This document shows positions 10,756 to 23,338 of a stretch of 64,000 bases of DNA, in pieces (within the stretch, counting starts at the first letter, position 1; each line of letters opens with the position of its first letter). Where the stretch lies: assembly GCF_018320785.1 (NCBI RefSeq), contig NC_054885.1, forward strand, positions 12,398,421-12,462,420. Reading direction: 5' to 3'. The DNA comes from Cheilinus undulatus (lineage: Eukaryota; Chordata; Actinopteri; Labriformes; Labridae). A model generated the notes under the pieces. It did not search any database. It saw nothing but the letters and a program-made list of their open reading frames with translations, and was not told the origin of the DNA. A program made the position numbers and the translations under genes.

Positions 10756-12980
10756 GAGTTTGTCGCTAATATAGAGGCAGTGACTCCAATTAAGCAATTC
10801 AGTTTCTTACCTCCCCTCTCTCCCACTCACTCCCGGTCTGCCTCTGTCTCCTCTGTGTCTTCACGTGTTTCATATTCTATTCATTGTATGCATTTAACAG
10901 ACTGTCTTCAGCTCCATATCACCATAAACTTGGTGTCCTCATTGGCTGTCTCTCAAGTCCTAGTGGAGCAATTTTGCCAACACTTTGAGTTTATCAACTT
11001 TGATATTAAAAATTAAAAGCTACATGTATCGCTTTAACATTTCCTGTTCAAGAAGGCATCATCAGTGCTAAAACAAAGGTCAAACCAGATTATACTGATG
11101 GTCAAGTGATATATAATCATTTTTTTAAAACAATAAGGCATCATTCAGTTTAAATACATCCTTATTTAACCTCAGCAATGGACAAATGCATGTCCACAAT
11201 TTACGCCAGATCTCACCTCCTGATGAATCACCGGCAAGTTCCAATACTACTCTATCAGCAGCTATGGTCAATGATTAGCTAAATTATAAGGCAGCATCAG
11301 GCCAAATTTAAATTAGAAGCACATATGTGATAGCGTGTGAGCCTCCGATGACAACAGCTATCATTAGCACTCAACACTTTTTAGCTAATATTCCTATTAG
11401 CTAGGAGGGGGCTAAATGCTAACCTTGCCTTTTGAAGTAAATAGATTTTTGATCATATTAATATTAAAGATATTGTATTATAGGAATAACTGAAGGAAAG
11501 GTAACACTGTAAACAGTAAAACAACATGTTTGAATACCCATTAGCTTAGAGCAGCTTACAATCAACAACATTTTGCTAATATTAGCTTGGTTAGCTAGCT
11601 CCCAGCTGCTAACTAGCTTAAAGCAATACTACATTTGTAATTAGCATTACCTTTAAGTTAGACATGAGAGATATTTACAGACTTACTGTTCCTTAAAAAA
11701 CATTTTGAGAAATAGTTGGACATTCAAGAAGAAGCTAATAGTAGCAATCATTCCAATGCTAACACTTCAGTCTCATGAAAATTACACTCTATAGCCTATT
11801 GTGCGGTTTCACCAAAAGGTTATGTTGGGGAATGTTAGGCTACTAGCAAACAATAACATTAACCTTGGAGTGGCTTAGAGCTCAGTGGCTCAGAAACCTT
11901 AATGATGAAAAGTTATTTGGATCATGTACAGAACTCACAGGGCGTTACCATGGTGAGTCCTCAAATTTCCATATTTTTTAAGAAACAGGAAGTAGTTCAT
12001 AACTCAGCTGTGCATGGCCCAGTCTGACCAAAATTTGTCATTTATGTAGAGGGTCCAGACCAGAAGATGTCACATTTTGTACAGATCCTTTACTTATCCC
12101 AATGCTATCTTTTCAAGCCCACAGGTCTGACACTAAACCTATTGCCATGGTGACCCATTCGCCATGAAAAAGGAAGTAGTTTGTTGATGAGCTTTCATAG
12201 ACTTACAGGGCTTGCTCTTGCATGAAAATTGGTGGGAACAAGTCCAGTGAAAACCTTAAAAGGTACGTGCCATACAGGATCCATTACAAGGTCAACATTT
12301 GATCTTGTAAGAGATTAGATACACGATTTGATTAATTTCACGTGGTTCTTAAATTGTTGTAATGGTTTCTAAAGCTTCACTGATAAAATGAATTGACTTC
12401 TTTTTAAAGAGGAAATGCTCTGTGTGATGCCATGTGTCAGTGTTAGGCTTTATTTTACAGTAACAAGTTTATTCAGAGTTCTGCTCAGGTTACATTCAGA
12501 GGAAAGTGACTATAAACAGCTACATGGGAAACAGTCTGCAAAGTAAAGTCTGACTCTGTGGCTTTAAAGCCTGAGTGACTACGGTGTCTCCTGCAAAGTG
12601 AAGACACAATATGTGTCATCATGTGACTCCTTACAGTCCTCATCATGATAAAGAGATCATTTAAGCTCTAAACTTCTACCACGTGCACTTGTAGGATCTT
12701 ATCAAGGGGCCAGTTGGTAGCAGGCAGCAAAGAATGAAATTGATCACTTATGAGAGCAATCACATGGTTATAGTGTCTTTTTCTGAGTTTATGACTCCAG
12801 TTACCAAGCATTTTCTTAGTGTGGCGACATCTTGAAAAATCAAGTAAGATATTAGAAAAATATAAATAGTTAGAAAAAACTTGTCAGCAGACAGAACCTT
12901 GAGAAGAACATGGCTCTCCGGTGGATGGCCATTTGTCTTTGTCAGGATTTAAAAAAACATTGACCTAATGCCTTGGTTTT
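10756..12980. other. Intergenic, AT-rich with TAGC-rich and other dispersed repeats
   Basis: No gene seen. From about 11,330 to 11,660 the sequence is enriched in TTAGCTA/TAGCTT words, like the arrays at 36.5, 45.3 and 47 kb but weaker. At about 11,940-12,260 there are two loosely similar units, each opening with CCATGGTGA and holding GGAAGTAGTT. They read as an unclassified dispersed repeat. Confidence 0.4.
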
Positions 12981-12984
12981 TGCT

Positions 12985-13185
12985 CCGATAGTCATGCCAG
13001 CTTTGAGACTTTCTATAGAGGGCGTATGCCTTTCCAAATAATTTCTAATCAGTCAAATGTACCACAGGTGGACTCCAATCAAGGTGTAGAAACATCTCAG
13101 CAGAGATCAAGAGAAATGGGAGGAACCTGAGCTCAATTTTAAGGGTTTTTCTAAGGGTCTGAATATTTATGTCAATATGACGTTT
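12985..13185 (+). repeat. Dispersed DNA-element fragment
   Basis: Contains ACCACAGGTGGACTCCAATC, followed by a GAGCTCAATTTTAAGG-type phrase and a GGTCTGAATATTTATG end. I recognise these phrases as recurring near the ends of fish DNA transposons. It abuts the minus-strand Tc1 remnant and appears to be a separate insertion. Confidence 0.45.
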
Positions 13186-13920
<735 letters not shown>

Positions 13921-14358
13921 TTTTCCTCTTGTAAATTAAAAAACAAATTAAACAACAACATTTCAAACATTTATGTCTAATTTTTAAACATTTTTAACAT
14001 TAACATATTTTGGTTTGCAAATGTCCTTAAGAATCTGCCTTTCCCTCTTACCCAGTGGGCACTATACATTTTCATCTGTACCGTTGATGCAGGATTGCAT
14101 AACAGCAGATCATCCTCCACCTTCAGCCTTTCCTGGTACTTGTTTTTTATAAGTGCCAGCGCACATATTAGTGACCAAAAGTCCTTTCACTTCCTGTTAA
14201 AAATTCCCCTAGTTTGGTCACTAGACTTTCTGTCTAGTCTTAAGATGACCCAAAGTTTACACAGCCTCATGCTGTCATTAGCTTGGACATCTTTGCAAAT
14301 TAAACACAGTGACTAGGGCATCATCGGTATCAATGCAGGAATATCCTAACTTGATTAG

Positions 14359-15230
14359 CAGTGATACTCAACATCTGGCTCTGGAGCCATATGTGGCTCT
14401 TTTGTGATCATTTGTAGCTCTTTTTGTCTTAATTTTAAATATTATTCTCCCAGAAAACCTTTAAAAAAATGGAAACTTTTGTTGCCATTTTCAAAATTTT
14501 TGCCATTTTTCACACATATAAGCTAACTTTTGACATTAAATACCCCTTTTTCATATTTTTTTGGCAATTGTACAACTTCTTTATGTCACTTTTTTCCCCA
14601 TTTTTTCCACTTTTATCCCATTTTGCCCATTTTCACCTTTTAGCTCATTAAAGCAACCTTTTATCATTAAATATCCTTTTTTTTCATTTTTTGCACAGTT
14701 TTGCGATGTCTTTTTGACACTTTTTCCCAATTGTTGCCACTTTTATCCAACTTTTTGCCCCCTTTTATTTTTACCATTTTTTTGCCACTTTCCATCCATT
14801 TAAACTACCCTTTACCATTAAATTCCACTTGTTTCCTTTTCTCCCAATTTTTGCCTCCTCTTTTTGCCATTTTTGCCCTTTTACACATTTTTTTGCCATT
14901 TTTTGCCCATTTAAGCTACCTTTTGCCATTACATACCACTTGTTTCTTATTTTTTTGCCCATTTTTATCAATCTTGACTGATTTTTGCCCATTTAAGTCA
15001 CCTTCCACTCATTGTTTTTGTCACTTCTCACCCATTTTTGCTACTGTATGACCATTTTCCACTTTTTCTCCCATTTTCACCCCTTTTCACCCATCTTTTT
15101 TTTTTTTTTTTTTTTTTTTTGCTGCTTTTGTCCATTTTTGCCACCTTTAATCTAGTTTTATTGCTACTTCAATCTGTTTTTGCCACTTTTCACCTCTTGA
15201 TTATGGCTCTTTGGTTAAGGAACACTGCTT
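14359..15230. mobile_element. hAT-type non-autonomous element with an internal T-rich array
   Basis: The left end CAGTGATACTCAAC and right end GGTTAAGGAACACTG form an imperfect inverted pair of the hAT kind (CAGTG..TCTCAACC). A GGCTCT/AGAGCC motif lies just inside both ends. The interior from about 14,460 to 15,200 is a degenerate array of TTTTTGCCATTTTTGCCC-like units, including a 24-base T run near 15,097. The same array type on the other strand lies at 49,430-50,010 and inside the clearer hAT element at 56,132-57,114. No convincing target duplication remains, so the insertion is probably old. Confidence 0.55.
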
Positions 15231-15289
15231 TATAGCATAGTCCCTATAGTAACTATAAGCCTATCCATTTTGCTCAGTGTACAGCAGAG

Positions 15290-15850
15290 GTTAGCAAAGC
15301 AAATCACCTTTTTCTGGTTTATGGTTCTGCGCCTCCCCTGTAGCTCTGTGGCGCCCCCCAGAGGAGGTCCACCTCACACTTTAAAAACCACTGCCCTAGA
15401 CCTTAAACTTCTGAATAATGTGTGCAACTGTAGTCACAGGAACATCAGTCTGCTTGAAGATGGTCTTATAGCCCTCAGCTTTAACATACTTGTCTATAAT
15501 TTCTTTCTAATCTCCTGGGACAACTGTCTCCTTAGCTCTCGGTGGTTCATATTCAGTGTGGTACACACCGTGATACCAAACAGCACAGTAACTACTTTTC
15601 ACCCTTTAAATAGGCAGACTGACCAATTACATGCTTGAAGACACCTGTGATGCTGATTACAGGACACACCTTAGTTTAACATGCCCCCATGGTCAAATTA
15701 TTTTCAATCTTTTCAAGGACTACCAACAATTTTGTCCACATGTGTATAACTTTGGATTATTCGAACTTTTTTCCTGTCCTAATTGTGACTTTTTAATCTA
15801 CTAATAATTACTTATTTGTAAGGTTTTTGTTATAAGGGCCTTTTGAATGG
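15290..15850. mobile_element. DNA transposon relics
   Basis: Positions 15,330-15,400 end in TTTAAAAACCACTGCCCTAG, a hAT-like terminal. Positions 15,400-15,760 carry a different relic, with words such as ACCAACAATTTTGTCC that recur at transposon ends in fish genomes. No transposase domain could be read. Confidence 0.4.
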
Positions 15851-16289
15851 CTGTCACCCTTTTTTGCTAGTGGGTTCGTTTTTTTTTTTTATTTATTTAT
15901 TTTATTTTTCCACTTGTCTTGTCTAGGTGAATTTCGAAGAACAAGGCTGTAATTGCAGTCATTGGTTTTAAATTAACAGTGTTGTAGTAGAAACAAATCG
16001 TCTCTTTGATGACTCTAATTTAATAAAACTAAAAGTCGCTTCTATTTAAGGTAACCTTTTCTAAATGAGTGAGCTACGCTGCACATGATCTGATGTCTTC
16101 CAAAAACTTAATTATGTAAGACAAGATAATTTAAAACGTGATAGAGACTAAAGGTACAGTACACCAGCATTCATGCAGTTATCACTGACCTGTCTGCCTC
16201 AAAGTATGTGGAGTTAGAATAAGTAAGTGGAGATTCTAATTTAGGTGTATTTGTACATTATTACACTGATACACTCATTGTGGGATGAT

Positions 16290-16376
16290 CTTGCAACACC
16301 CCTAAACTCAAGACCTACAAGTTGTCCTATGATGCTCTCTGCTGACTGTTTAGAGCAGGTCCAAGATGGCCAGCCC
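16290..16376 (+). pseudogene. Fragment resembling the ligase module of the fusion gene, inverted
   Basis: The plus-strand frame reads CPMMLSADCLEQVQDGQP against IPMMPSADCLEWVQDGQP in the ligase module of the minus-strand gene at 2,036-2,095. Over about 50 bases some 84% are identical by my count. Most codon differences are synonymous (Pro, Ala, Cys, Gln and Pro codons), with W to Q and P to L among the exceptions. A weaker gap-free resemblance extends roughly 40 bases upstream. This looks like the remains of a duplicated, once-translated copy. No other exon of that copy was found. Confidence 0.6.
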
Positions 16377-16394
16377 TGGCTCAGTACTTTGAAA

Positions 16395-16745
16395 GCAGGA
16401 CTCATACTATATACTGGTGTAAAAATTAGAAATCAGGTAAAAAGTTCATTTTTTTCCCATGATTTACTTCAAAAAGTTAAACTTTCATATAGTCTAGATT
16501 CATCTCACAAAAAGTGAAATATTTCAATACTTTTTTTGTTTTAATGTTGATGATTATGGCTTACAGCCCCCAAAACTATAAAATCCACTATCTCAAAATA
16601 ATAGGATATTGTGGAAAATCCAATTTGCTGATGTTTCCTGAGTGATATTTCTCTTTGTGTGAAATTAATCTCGAATTAATGGAAGTTTCAGGGGAAAAAA
16701 ATGAACTTTTCATGATTTTCTAGTTTTTTGAGATGCACCTGTATA
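16395..16745. mobile_element. Tc1-derived MITE
   Basis: The right end is TTTTTTGAGATGCACCTGTA. The interior holds TGATGATTATGGCTTA, also present in both terminal regions of the Tc1-like element at 24,450-26,053. The left end is degraded. It contains no transposase sequence. A related truncated copy lies at 18,968-19,180, within mpst copy 1. Confidence 0.6.
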
Positions 16746-17037
16746 TTACAGTGTAGAGCTTCACTGCATGAAACCATGTGTAGGGATCAGGGAGGGGGCT
16801 GGACTGAATCACCGTGAGGCACTAGAGGAGATGTGGGGCTATCTTCAAACATTTTAATTGCTATTATTTGTTAATAATGACAGAAATACTGGGGGGGTGG
16901 CAGTCTTATTTACCCAACTCAGACATAGCGGCACCCGTAGCTCTCACTCACTTGTTTGTTTAATGATACATGTATCCGCAGGCATGCTGTGATATCAGGG
17001 GTGGTTTGAGGACAGCTATTTTATTCCTGCTGTGAAC
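16746..17037. other. Upstream region of mpst copy 1
   Basis: About 290 bases between a MITE and the first mpst start codon. No clear TATA box or CpG cluster was seen. The stretch presumably holds the promoter and 5' untranslated region. Confidence 0.35.
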
Positions 17038-19571
17038 ATGGCCGTGCATGCTCAGACCCTCGTCTCTACTTCATGGCTTGCAAACATGGTGAACAGAAAT
17101 CTTGTCGGTCCAGGTCTTCGGATCCTGGACACGTCCTGGTACCTACCCATGATGAACCGAGACGGAAAGAAAGAATTCGCACAAACTCACATCCTAGGAG
17201 CGTCCCACTTCGACATCGACGATTGCTCGGACAGGACCTCCAGGTTCGACCACACGCTGCCTTCAGAGCAACACTTTGCGGACTATGTTGGGAACTTGGG
17301 CATCGGGAATGACAGCCATGTGGTTGTGTACGACGCCAGCGACTACGGGGCATTTTCCTGCACCAGAGTTTGGTGGATGTTCAGGTTGTTTGGGCACCCT
17401 AAGGTGTCGGTGCTGAACGGGGGGTTTAGGAACTGGGTCAAAGAGGGTCATCCGGTGTCAGGGACCTACACCAAGCCTGAGGCAGTCCGCTTCAATGCCA
17501 CCATGAACCGCTCCTGGGTCAAGTCTTTTGAGGACGTTACGGAGAATATTGCGTCCAAAAAGTTTCAGGTAGTGGATGTGAGGCCTCACGGGAGATTCCA
17601 AGGGATCGAACCGGAACCAAGAGACGGTGAGTCTGGGTTTGGAGAAAATAATTCCAGTCTGAAAGTCATTTCTCACTAACAGAGTATTTAATGAAAAAAA
17701 AACTTGTAAGAAGGTTTTTTTTAAGCTCTGTAAATGGTAAACAATGCATCATGTTGATTTGCTATCTAACTGACAAATACAAGAACTTAAAGTCCCTGTA
17801 AAGTGATAAAACAGATCTTTATTTTAGATTTGTTTCATGGTAGGCCACTGTGTTATGAAGCACCAGGCCGAATTTCAGTCATGACAAACATCTCTAAGTT
17901 TATAAAATTACGCTTCAAAATCGTGAAAAACAATTGGCAGTGTAAAATCTGCTCTAGGATGGTGTGGGCGTGTTAGTTGAATTAGCTGAAACCATGCCCA
18001 CTCACAAGAAACACAATCCTCTCCTGTTTTAAGTTTGCCTCTGATCAGAGAGCAGCTGCCTGGCTCTGTGCCAGAGCAGACAGAACTGGGGGATTAAATT
18101 TACTGTTTTCTGGTACAAATATCTCTGATACTTTTAATGATCCACAGGCCACTGTGGCTGATAGATTTGGGAAATTTACCTCACAATAAACAAAATCATA
18201 GCATTTAGCTGCTTGTTAACTTTCAACAAGCAGCAACAAGCGGGGGGGGCAGTGTAATTCCCCATCAAGACTGGTGATATCATGGGCTCCAATTTTTGCT
18301 CTGCCCAAATTAAACCAGTCCAGGAAAGAGGTGAACAACTTTCTAATGGTCTAACTCAAAAATTATGTCACGCCCACAGCAACCTTATTCCAACATATCA
18401 AGTGTGATAAGACAAAGTTTAGATTTCACTTTAAAAGGGACTCTCCTCTTAGGGCTTTGTTTATCTGTTAATAAAACCATTAATTTAAGAATTGTGGCTT
18501 TCTATGCGATACATACTAGTATGTACATGAGATTAATTGCATGAAAACCAATTACTGCTGTATAATTATTTTTTCATTCCTAAGAATTGTTGTGGAGGGG
18601 ATAAGTGTCACACAAAGTGACTGCAAAGATGCATGAAGATCCTCCAGAGATAGCATCCGTGCATGCATGCAGGCCATTCTACTGAATGCACCATCTTGGC
18701 ACGCGTCCAGGGATTTTCCTTAAATTTTTGCACAAACATCCACTTTGACACAAGGATTTGTGAATACGATTTTAAAGGTCATTGGCCCTCATGTGCATTC
18801 CTCTCTTGTGATCCTGATATCTCAAGAAGGATTTGACAGATTGTCTCTAAACTTTGCTCAAATGTCCACTCTGACTCGAGGCTGAATGATTAGACTTTCA
18901 GAGGTCAAAGGTCAAGATCATTGGGCATGGTGTTCATCTCTTGCTTGGGAACCTAGTATCTTTATACAGGTGCATCTCAAAGAATTAGAACATTATGGAA
19001 AAGTTAATTTTTCCCTGTGATTTACTTCAGAAAGTTATATTTCCATATATTCTAGATTCACCTCTTACAAAGTGAAATAATTAAAGACTCTTTTTTTGTT
19101 TTAATATCGATTATTACAACTTAAAAAAGTCACTATTTTAAAATATTAGAATATTGTGGTAAAGTCCAATTTGCAAAGGTTTACTAAAACCGTATCTAAA
19201 AAGTGTTTTATTGATAAAATGTTCCATTATTACATGTGGATGAACTTATTTGTCTTTGTCCCACAGGTGTGGATCCAGGTCATATCCCTGGCTCTAAATG
19301 CATGCCCTTCTTTAAGTTCCTGGATGATGACGGCATGATGCTTTCCGCAGACGAGCTCAAAAAGTTCTTTGAGGAGTCACAAGTGGACCTTAATAAGCAC
19401 ATATGTGGAACATGTGGCTCCGGCGTGACGGCCTGTCACATGGTGCTGGCGGCTCATCTGTGTGGCACTCCTGGGGTGAGCGTGTACGGCGGATCATGGT
19501 ATGAGTGGTTCACCAGAGCCCCTGCAGAGCATGTCATTTCTGAGGCTAAAAACAAGCCTAGAGGAGGATAA
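17038..19571 (+). CDS. mpst: 3-mercaptopyruvate sulfurtransferase, tandem copy 1
   Basis: Two coding exons, 17038-17626 and 19267-19571, with a phase-1 intron, give 297 residues, the usual MPST length. I use the ATG at 17,038 (MAVHAQTLV). Two rhodanese domains are visible: the N-terminal one with WYLP and RVWWMFRLFGH, and the C-terminal one with the catalytic loop CGSGVTAC. CGSG is the MPST-type loop, whereas thiosulfate sulfurtransferase has CRKG. The substrate-binding arginines of GRFQGIEPEPR and the Asp61/His72 partners of the catalytic Ser are kept. The enzyme transfers sulfur from 3-mercaptopyruvate to the loop Cys, feeding persulfide and H2S formation. It is more diverged from copies 2 and 3 than they are from each other. 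Confidence 0.93.
17790..18443. mobile_element. MITE in the intron of mpst copy 1
   Basis: The left terminus AGTCCCTGTAAAGTGATAAA and the right terminus, which reads AGTCCCTTTTAAAGTGAAAT when reversed, form an imperfect inverted repeat about 650 bp apart. No coding sequence lies between. Non-autonomous elements with this kind of end are common in fish. The family was not identified. Confidence 0.6.
18968..19180. mobile_element. Truncated Tc1-derived MITE in the mpst copy 1 intron
   Basis: It opens ATACAGGTGCATCTCAAAGA and continues with words shared with the element at 16,395-16,745 (TAGATTCA, AAAGTGAAATA, TTTTTGTTTTAAT). The right end is missing. It stops about 85 bases before the second mpst exon. 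Confidence 0.6.
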
Positions 19572-21556
19572 AGAAGCATTAAAAACTTCAGTTTATTCAC
19601 TTTGCTAAAAGCATATTATGAAACATGAACCGATAAAGTAAATCAGTCTTAAATCATCACAGTAGGAATAGATGTTTATTGGTGATTGTTAGATGATTTG
19701 CAGTTGAATTCATCACATATTAGAAACACAGTCTTAGGTAATTGGCAGGATATAAGTAACCATAAGATATGTTTGCATTGGTTCGGAATCACAACAGTTC
19801 TTGCAAAACTGTAAGAATTAAATCTCAGCCACAAGACCTTAAGACAGACACATCTGATAAGCTGTATTTGAGCCAAAGTGGGCCCTTTTATGGCCTAAAT
19901 CTCCCTCCTTATTTACCCCACTTATTAGTATGTTGTTGCACAAAGAAATGAACAACGACTGAGATTTAGGAGGGTCAAACTAATCTGCTTATCTTACAAT
20001 ATAACAGGGTCCACATTTAGACATTCTTCTAGGTTTGACCCAGAAAACGTCCATGCCAGACAGACATTTGGCATTCTGTTTTTATACTAACCCATCTTAA
20101 CAAAAATGCAGTAAGACTGCCTTAAGACGATGGCCCTCACATCTGTTGTCCTGTTCTTTTTATAGAGATACAGATACAGATAAGATTATTGAAACCTTAA
20201 TGTTTTTGTTAATTTCTCAGCTTCATTCTCAGGTAAGAAACTTGGCCCTAAAATTCTTTTTTTTTGTATACTTGTATTTTTTAAAGTACATTTTGAACAC
20301 AGTACTTTTACCTCAACTTAGTAAATTTCAGGGGAGGTATTGCACTTCATTAAAGATTGAAAAGCATCGATTGCTTTTAACCCAAGTTACTGTACCTTCT
20401 TTGAGTACAACTCACATGTACTTTTTCACTTCTGTTGACTAAACAGTATCACATAGATAGAAAATGATTCCACATAACATCCCAAAACAGCTGATGTACA
20501 CAGCTGGAGTGTTAATATCTCAGTGATTTCAATTCTGGGTGGATGAGTGGGCGTAGTTCCCCATCGTGCCCTTGAGCAGGGTGTTGAGATGTGTTTTACA
20601 TGTGTTTGGGAGTTTCCTTTTTGTACAGTGATCACTGCTGGGGTCCTTTTACTCATGTTTCTCATTAATTGTTGTTGTTGTTATTGATGTGAGACACATA
20701 TGCACCATGAGTGACATTATCCGCTGAGTTAGTGTTCTTGCCTGGGATTTAAGGTGGTCCTTAAAGATACATAGTGCATTTTCTTCATCAACATCCATTG
20801 CCTTTTTTTCATCTGATTTTTTTGCACATTAAAAAAGAAAATTGATCTCATGTTATTCTATTCATGTTGGCACACTGACGCCGACATTTTCGCCCATCAT
20901 AATTTTTTTCGGAACAGGTTTGATTTTAAGCAAATTTTCACATCAGTCCAAGCCATTTAAATGGGTGATTGGTGATTCAGATCAGCGCCTATTGCTTCCT
21001 TTTCGCTTGCTCGCTCATCTCCACCTGACCCCTCCATTCTCTCTCCCCCTACCTTGCACCAGAACCTTAGGGTTTGAACACCACAGTTTGCCAGTGTTTT
21101 AAGGTATTAGAAAGAACATTAATAAAGTATCCTTGTCCCTCATGGTGCTTTTTACTTTTATGAGTAGGTCAGTTACAGAACCAGCTTGAAAAGCCTCACA
21201 GAATAAATTCCAGGGAGAAATTTGTATCAGAGAATCTGTAAACTACTCTAGTTCTTACCTTGTATGAGTCTTTGAGCAGTATTGTCAAATAGAACAACCT
21301 GCTGGTACTTGTATGTGCACTTAAGAAATAGGTGCCTTAGACTTTAAAAAATGTTTTTTTAAATCACAATTTATCTGTAGACATGCCTTTAGGTAATGTA
21401 CCTTAACAATTCTTTGTAATCACTCTTTCCAATGAAATACTGTGTATTTTTGTAATGTTCACTTCACTTATGTCTGAATAAAAGTCACTGAGTCAACTCC
21501 TCGTTCTCTAGTTTTTGACTTCTGGTTTGTGGAATGTAGAGAAGCCAATTAATGCC

Positions 21557-21560
<4 letters not shown>
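19572..21560. other. 3' UTR of mpst copy 1 and intergenic sequence
   Basis: No further gene seen. An AATAAA at about 21,477-21,482, the most obvious signal downstream, lies nearly 1.9 kb from the stop codon, so the 3' end of the transcript is uncertain. An AAGTAC-rich patch occurs near 20,280-20,440. Confidence 0.4.

Positions 21561-21592
<32 letters not shown>
21561..21592. repeat. (TA)n microsatellite
   Basis: A nearly uninterrupted run of TA dinucleotides between the mpst copy 1 flank and the ATCTCATAATTTTGAC-type minisatellite. Confidence 0.95.
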
Positions 21593-21602
<10 letters not shown>

Positions 21603-21604
21603 TA

Positions 21605-22462
21605 ATTTATATCCAAATTATGAGAAAGTAAGTCAAAATGATGAGAAGTGAATCAAAATAAGGAGATAAAGTGTAAGAATTATGACAGAGTAAGTCAGAA
21701 TTATGAGTCTTAATTTTGACCTTTATGTCTCCTAAATTAAAAATTTTTTAGTCTATTCATTTTGACTTTTATTCCAGTAAATTCAACCTTGTATGTCATT
21801 TTGGCTTATCATAACTATGACTTTTAATCTCATGCTTTCAGCATACTATCTCAAACACTTGACTTTTAAACCTTATTGTGCCGTTATTATCCTTATTATG
21901 ACTTTATCTCAGTTTTGATTTATATCGCAAAATTATTACTTTTTTTTAGCTCACAATTTATATTTTTTATCTCATAATTCCAGTAGTTTATCTCACTTAT
22001 ATAAGCTTTTATCTCTTAATTCTGACCTTTTAAAATCATAATTCCAACCTAATTCCTTGTTATTTCATAATTTTGTCATTATTATTATGGCTTTCTCATA
22101 ATTTTGACTTTTTATCTCATAATTTCAATTTTGTATACTATATTTCATAATATATTATTTTTTCCTCACAATTTTTACTTTTAGTGTAAATTTAGATTTT
22201 TTTTCCCTTCAATTTTGACTTTTTAGCTCCTAATTATTGACTATCTTGTGATTATGATGTTTATTCTCTTAATTGGGACCCTTTTATCTCGATTTTGTCT
22301 CATTATGCCTCCTTACCTCAGAATTTTTTTGTTTGTGGCATAATTAACACTTCCTATTTCATAATTTGGACTTTTTTTTCCTTACAATTGTGACTTTTAT
22401 CCAAATGTTGACTTTTTAGCTTGTAATTATAACTTTAAATGTCATAATATTGACTTTTTATG
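21605..22462. repeat. Degenerate minisatellite, unit near ATCTCATAATTTTGACTTTT
   Basis: About 860 bases of imperfect units close to ATCTCATAATTTTGACTTTT, first in reverse orientation and then forward. It continues at 22,990-23,165 after a 519-bp insertion, and its counterpart in the second duplication unit is 29,365-29,810. It lies directly upstream of mpst copies 2 and 3, so the array is part of the duplicated segment. Confidence 0.8.
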
Positions 22463-22470
22463 TAATAATG

Positions 22471-22989
22471 TAACGTATGTAATGTTGCAAAGCAGATGGA
22501 TATGCCTGTTTCCTTATTTCTCACTGGTGAATCCATCTTGTAAAGCTCCCATCTGAAGCGTTTGGGCCCGGTTAGAAAATGACAGGACCAATCAGTGACG
22601 AGGGGCAGTACTTTCACGCAGCATAGCCGTGACGTAAACAAGCAGCAGCAAGAGCTGGTGCAGTTCTGGAGGAAGACATTAGCGTGGATGCTGCTAAAGT
22701 GCCAGTTTTATCAGAACTTGACAACATTTCTTTGTTAAAAGAAGAACAAAGAACAGCAGTGAGTTGTTTTCTTTTCAAAAACGACAAAAGTCAAGTTCTT
22801 ACATGTCTATAGTCGCCATGTTTCGCGTTATTCCTCAGTAGCTGCGCATGCGCAGCTCGCGGCTATGTCATGTGTGTTGTTGCTCTTATTGGCCTGTAGA
22901 GATGTGACAGCCTCTGCCTTTTCTCAAACGTTTCCTGTTGAAGCTTTCCCAGATGGATATGTGAAACACATCCATCTGTCATGTCAGGT
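22471..22989 (+). mobile_element. 519-bp non-autonomous element with helicase-like fragment
   Basis: It is flanked by an 8-bp direct repeat, TAATAATG (22,463-22,470 and 22,990-22,997). The matching place in unit B (about 29,640) holds a single TAATAATG, an empty site. Subterminal CAGATGGAT(A/G)TG words are inverted near the two ends. Inside, from about 22,665, one frame reads LEEDISVDAAKVPVLSEL, then LKEEQRTA. That resembles the segment just before the Q-motif/Walker A part of RecQ-like helicases carried by some fish repeats. No catalytic helicase motif is present. The superfamily is undetermined. Confidence 0.72.
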
Positions 22990-23338
22990 TAATAATGATT
23001 ATATCACACAATTTTGACTTTAGTCTAATAATTAATGTTTTATCTCAATTGGATTTTTTATGTCAATATTATGACCTACCTTATGTCATAATGGCTGCTT
23101 TTCAGATTTTTTACGTCATAATTGTGACTTGATCTCATAATTTATTTTTTATTTATTTTTTAAAATGGGCTTACTTAATTTGGCTTGACATCGTTGTAAA
23201 TATTCAAACATTTTATTGTTGTAAATATTTAAACAGCCAAAGTTCATGTAACCCGGGCGGATATTTTCACAAATGTGAACTTTCAGAGCAACCGACTTCC
23301 CTCTTGCGCCCAGAGTCTGTATTTCTCTGCTCCCCGTC

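Noticed and set aside
14095-15235. Several plus-strand open frames rich in Phe, Leu and Ser
   Set aside because: They come from the TTTTTGCCATTTTTGCCC-type array. The composition is entirely that of the repeat.
17032-17037. Upstream GTG as start of mpst copy 1
   Set aside because: Nuclear genes start at ATG; the ATG at 17,038 gives the standard 297 residues.
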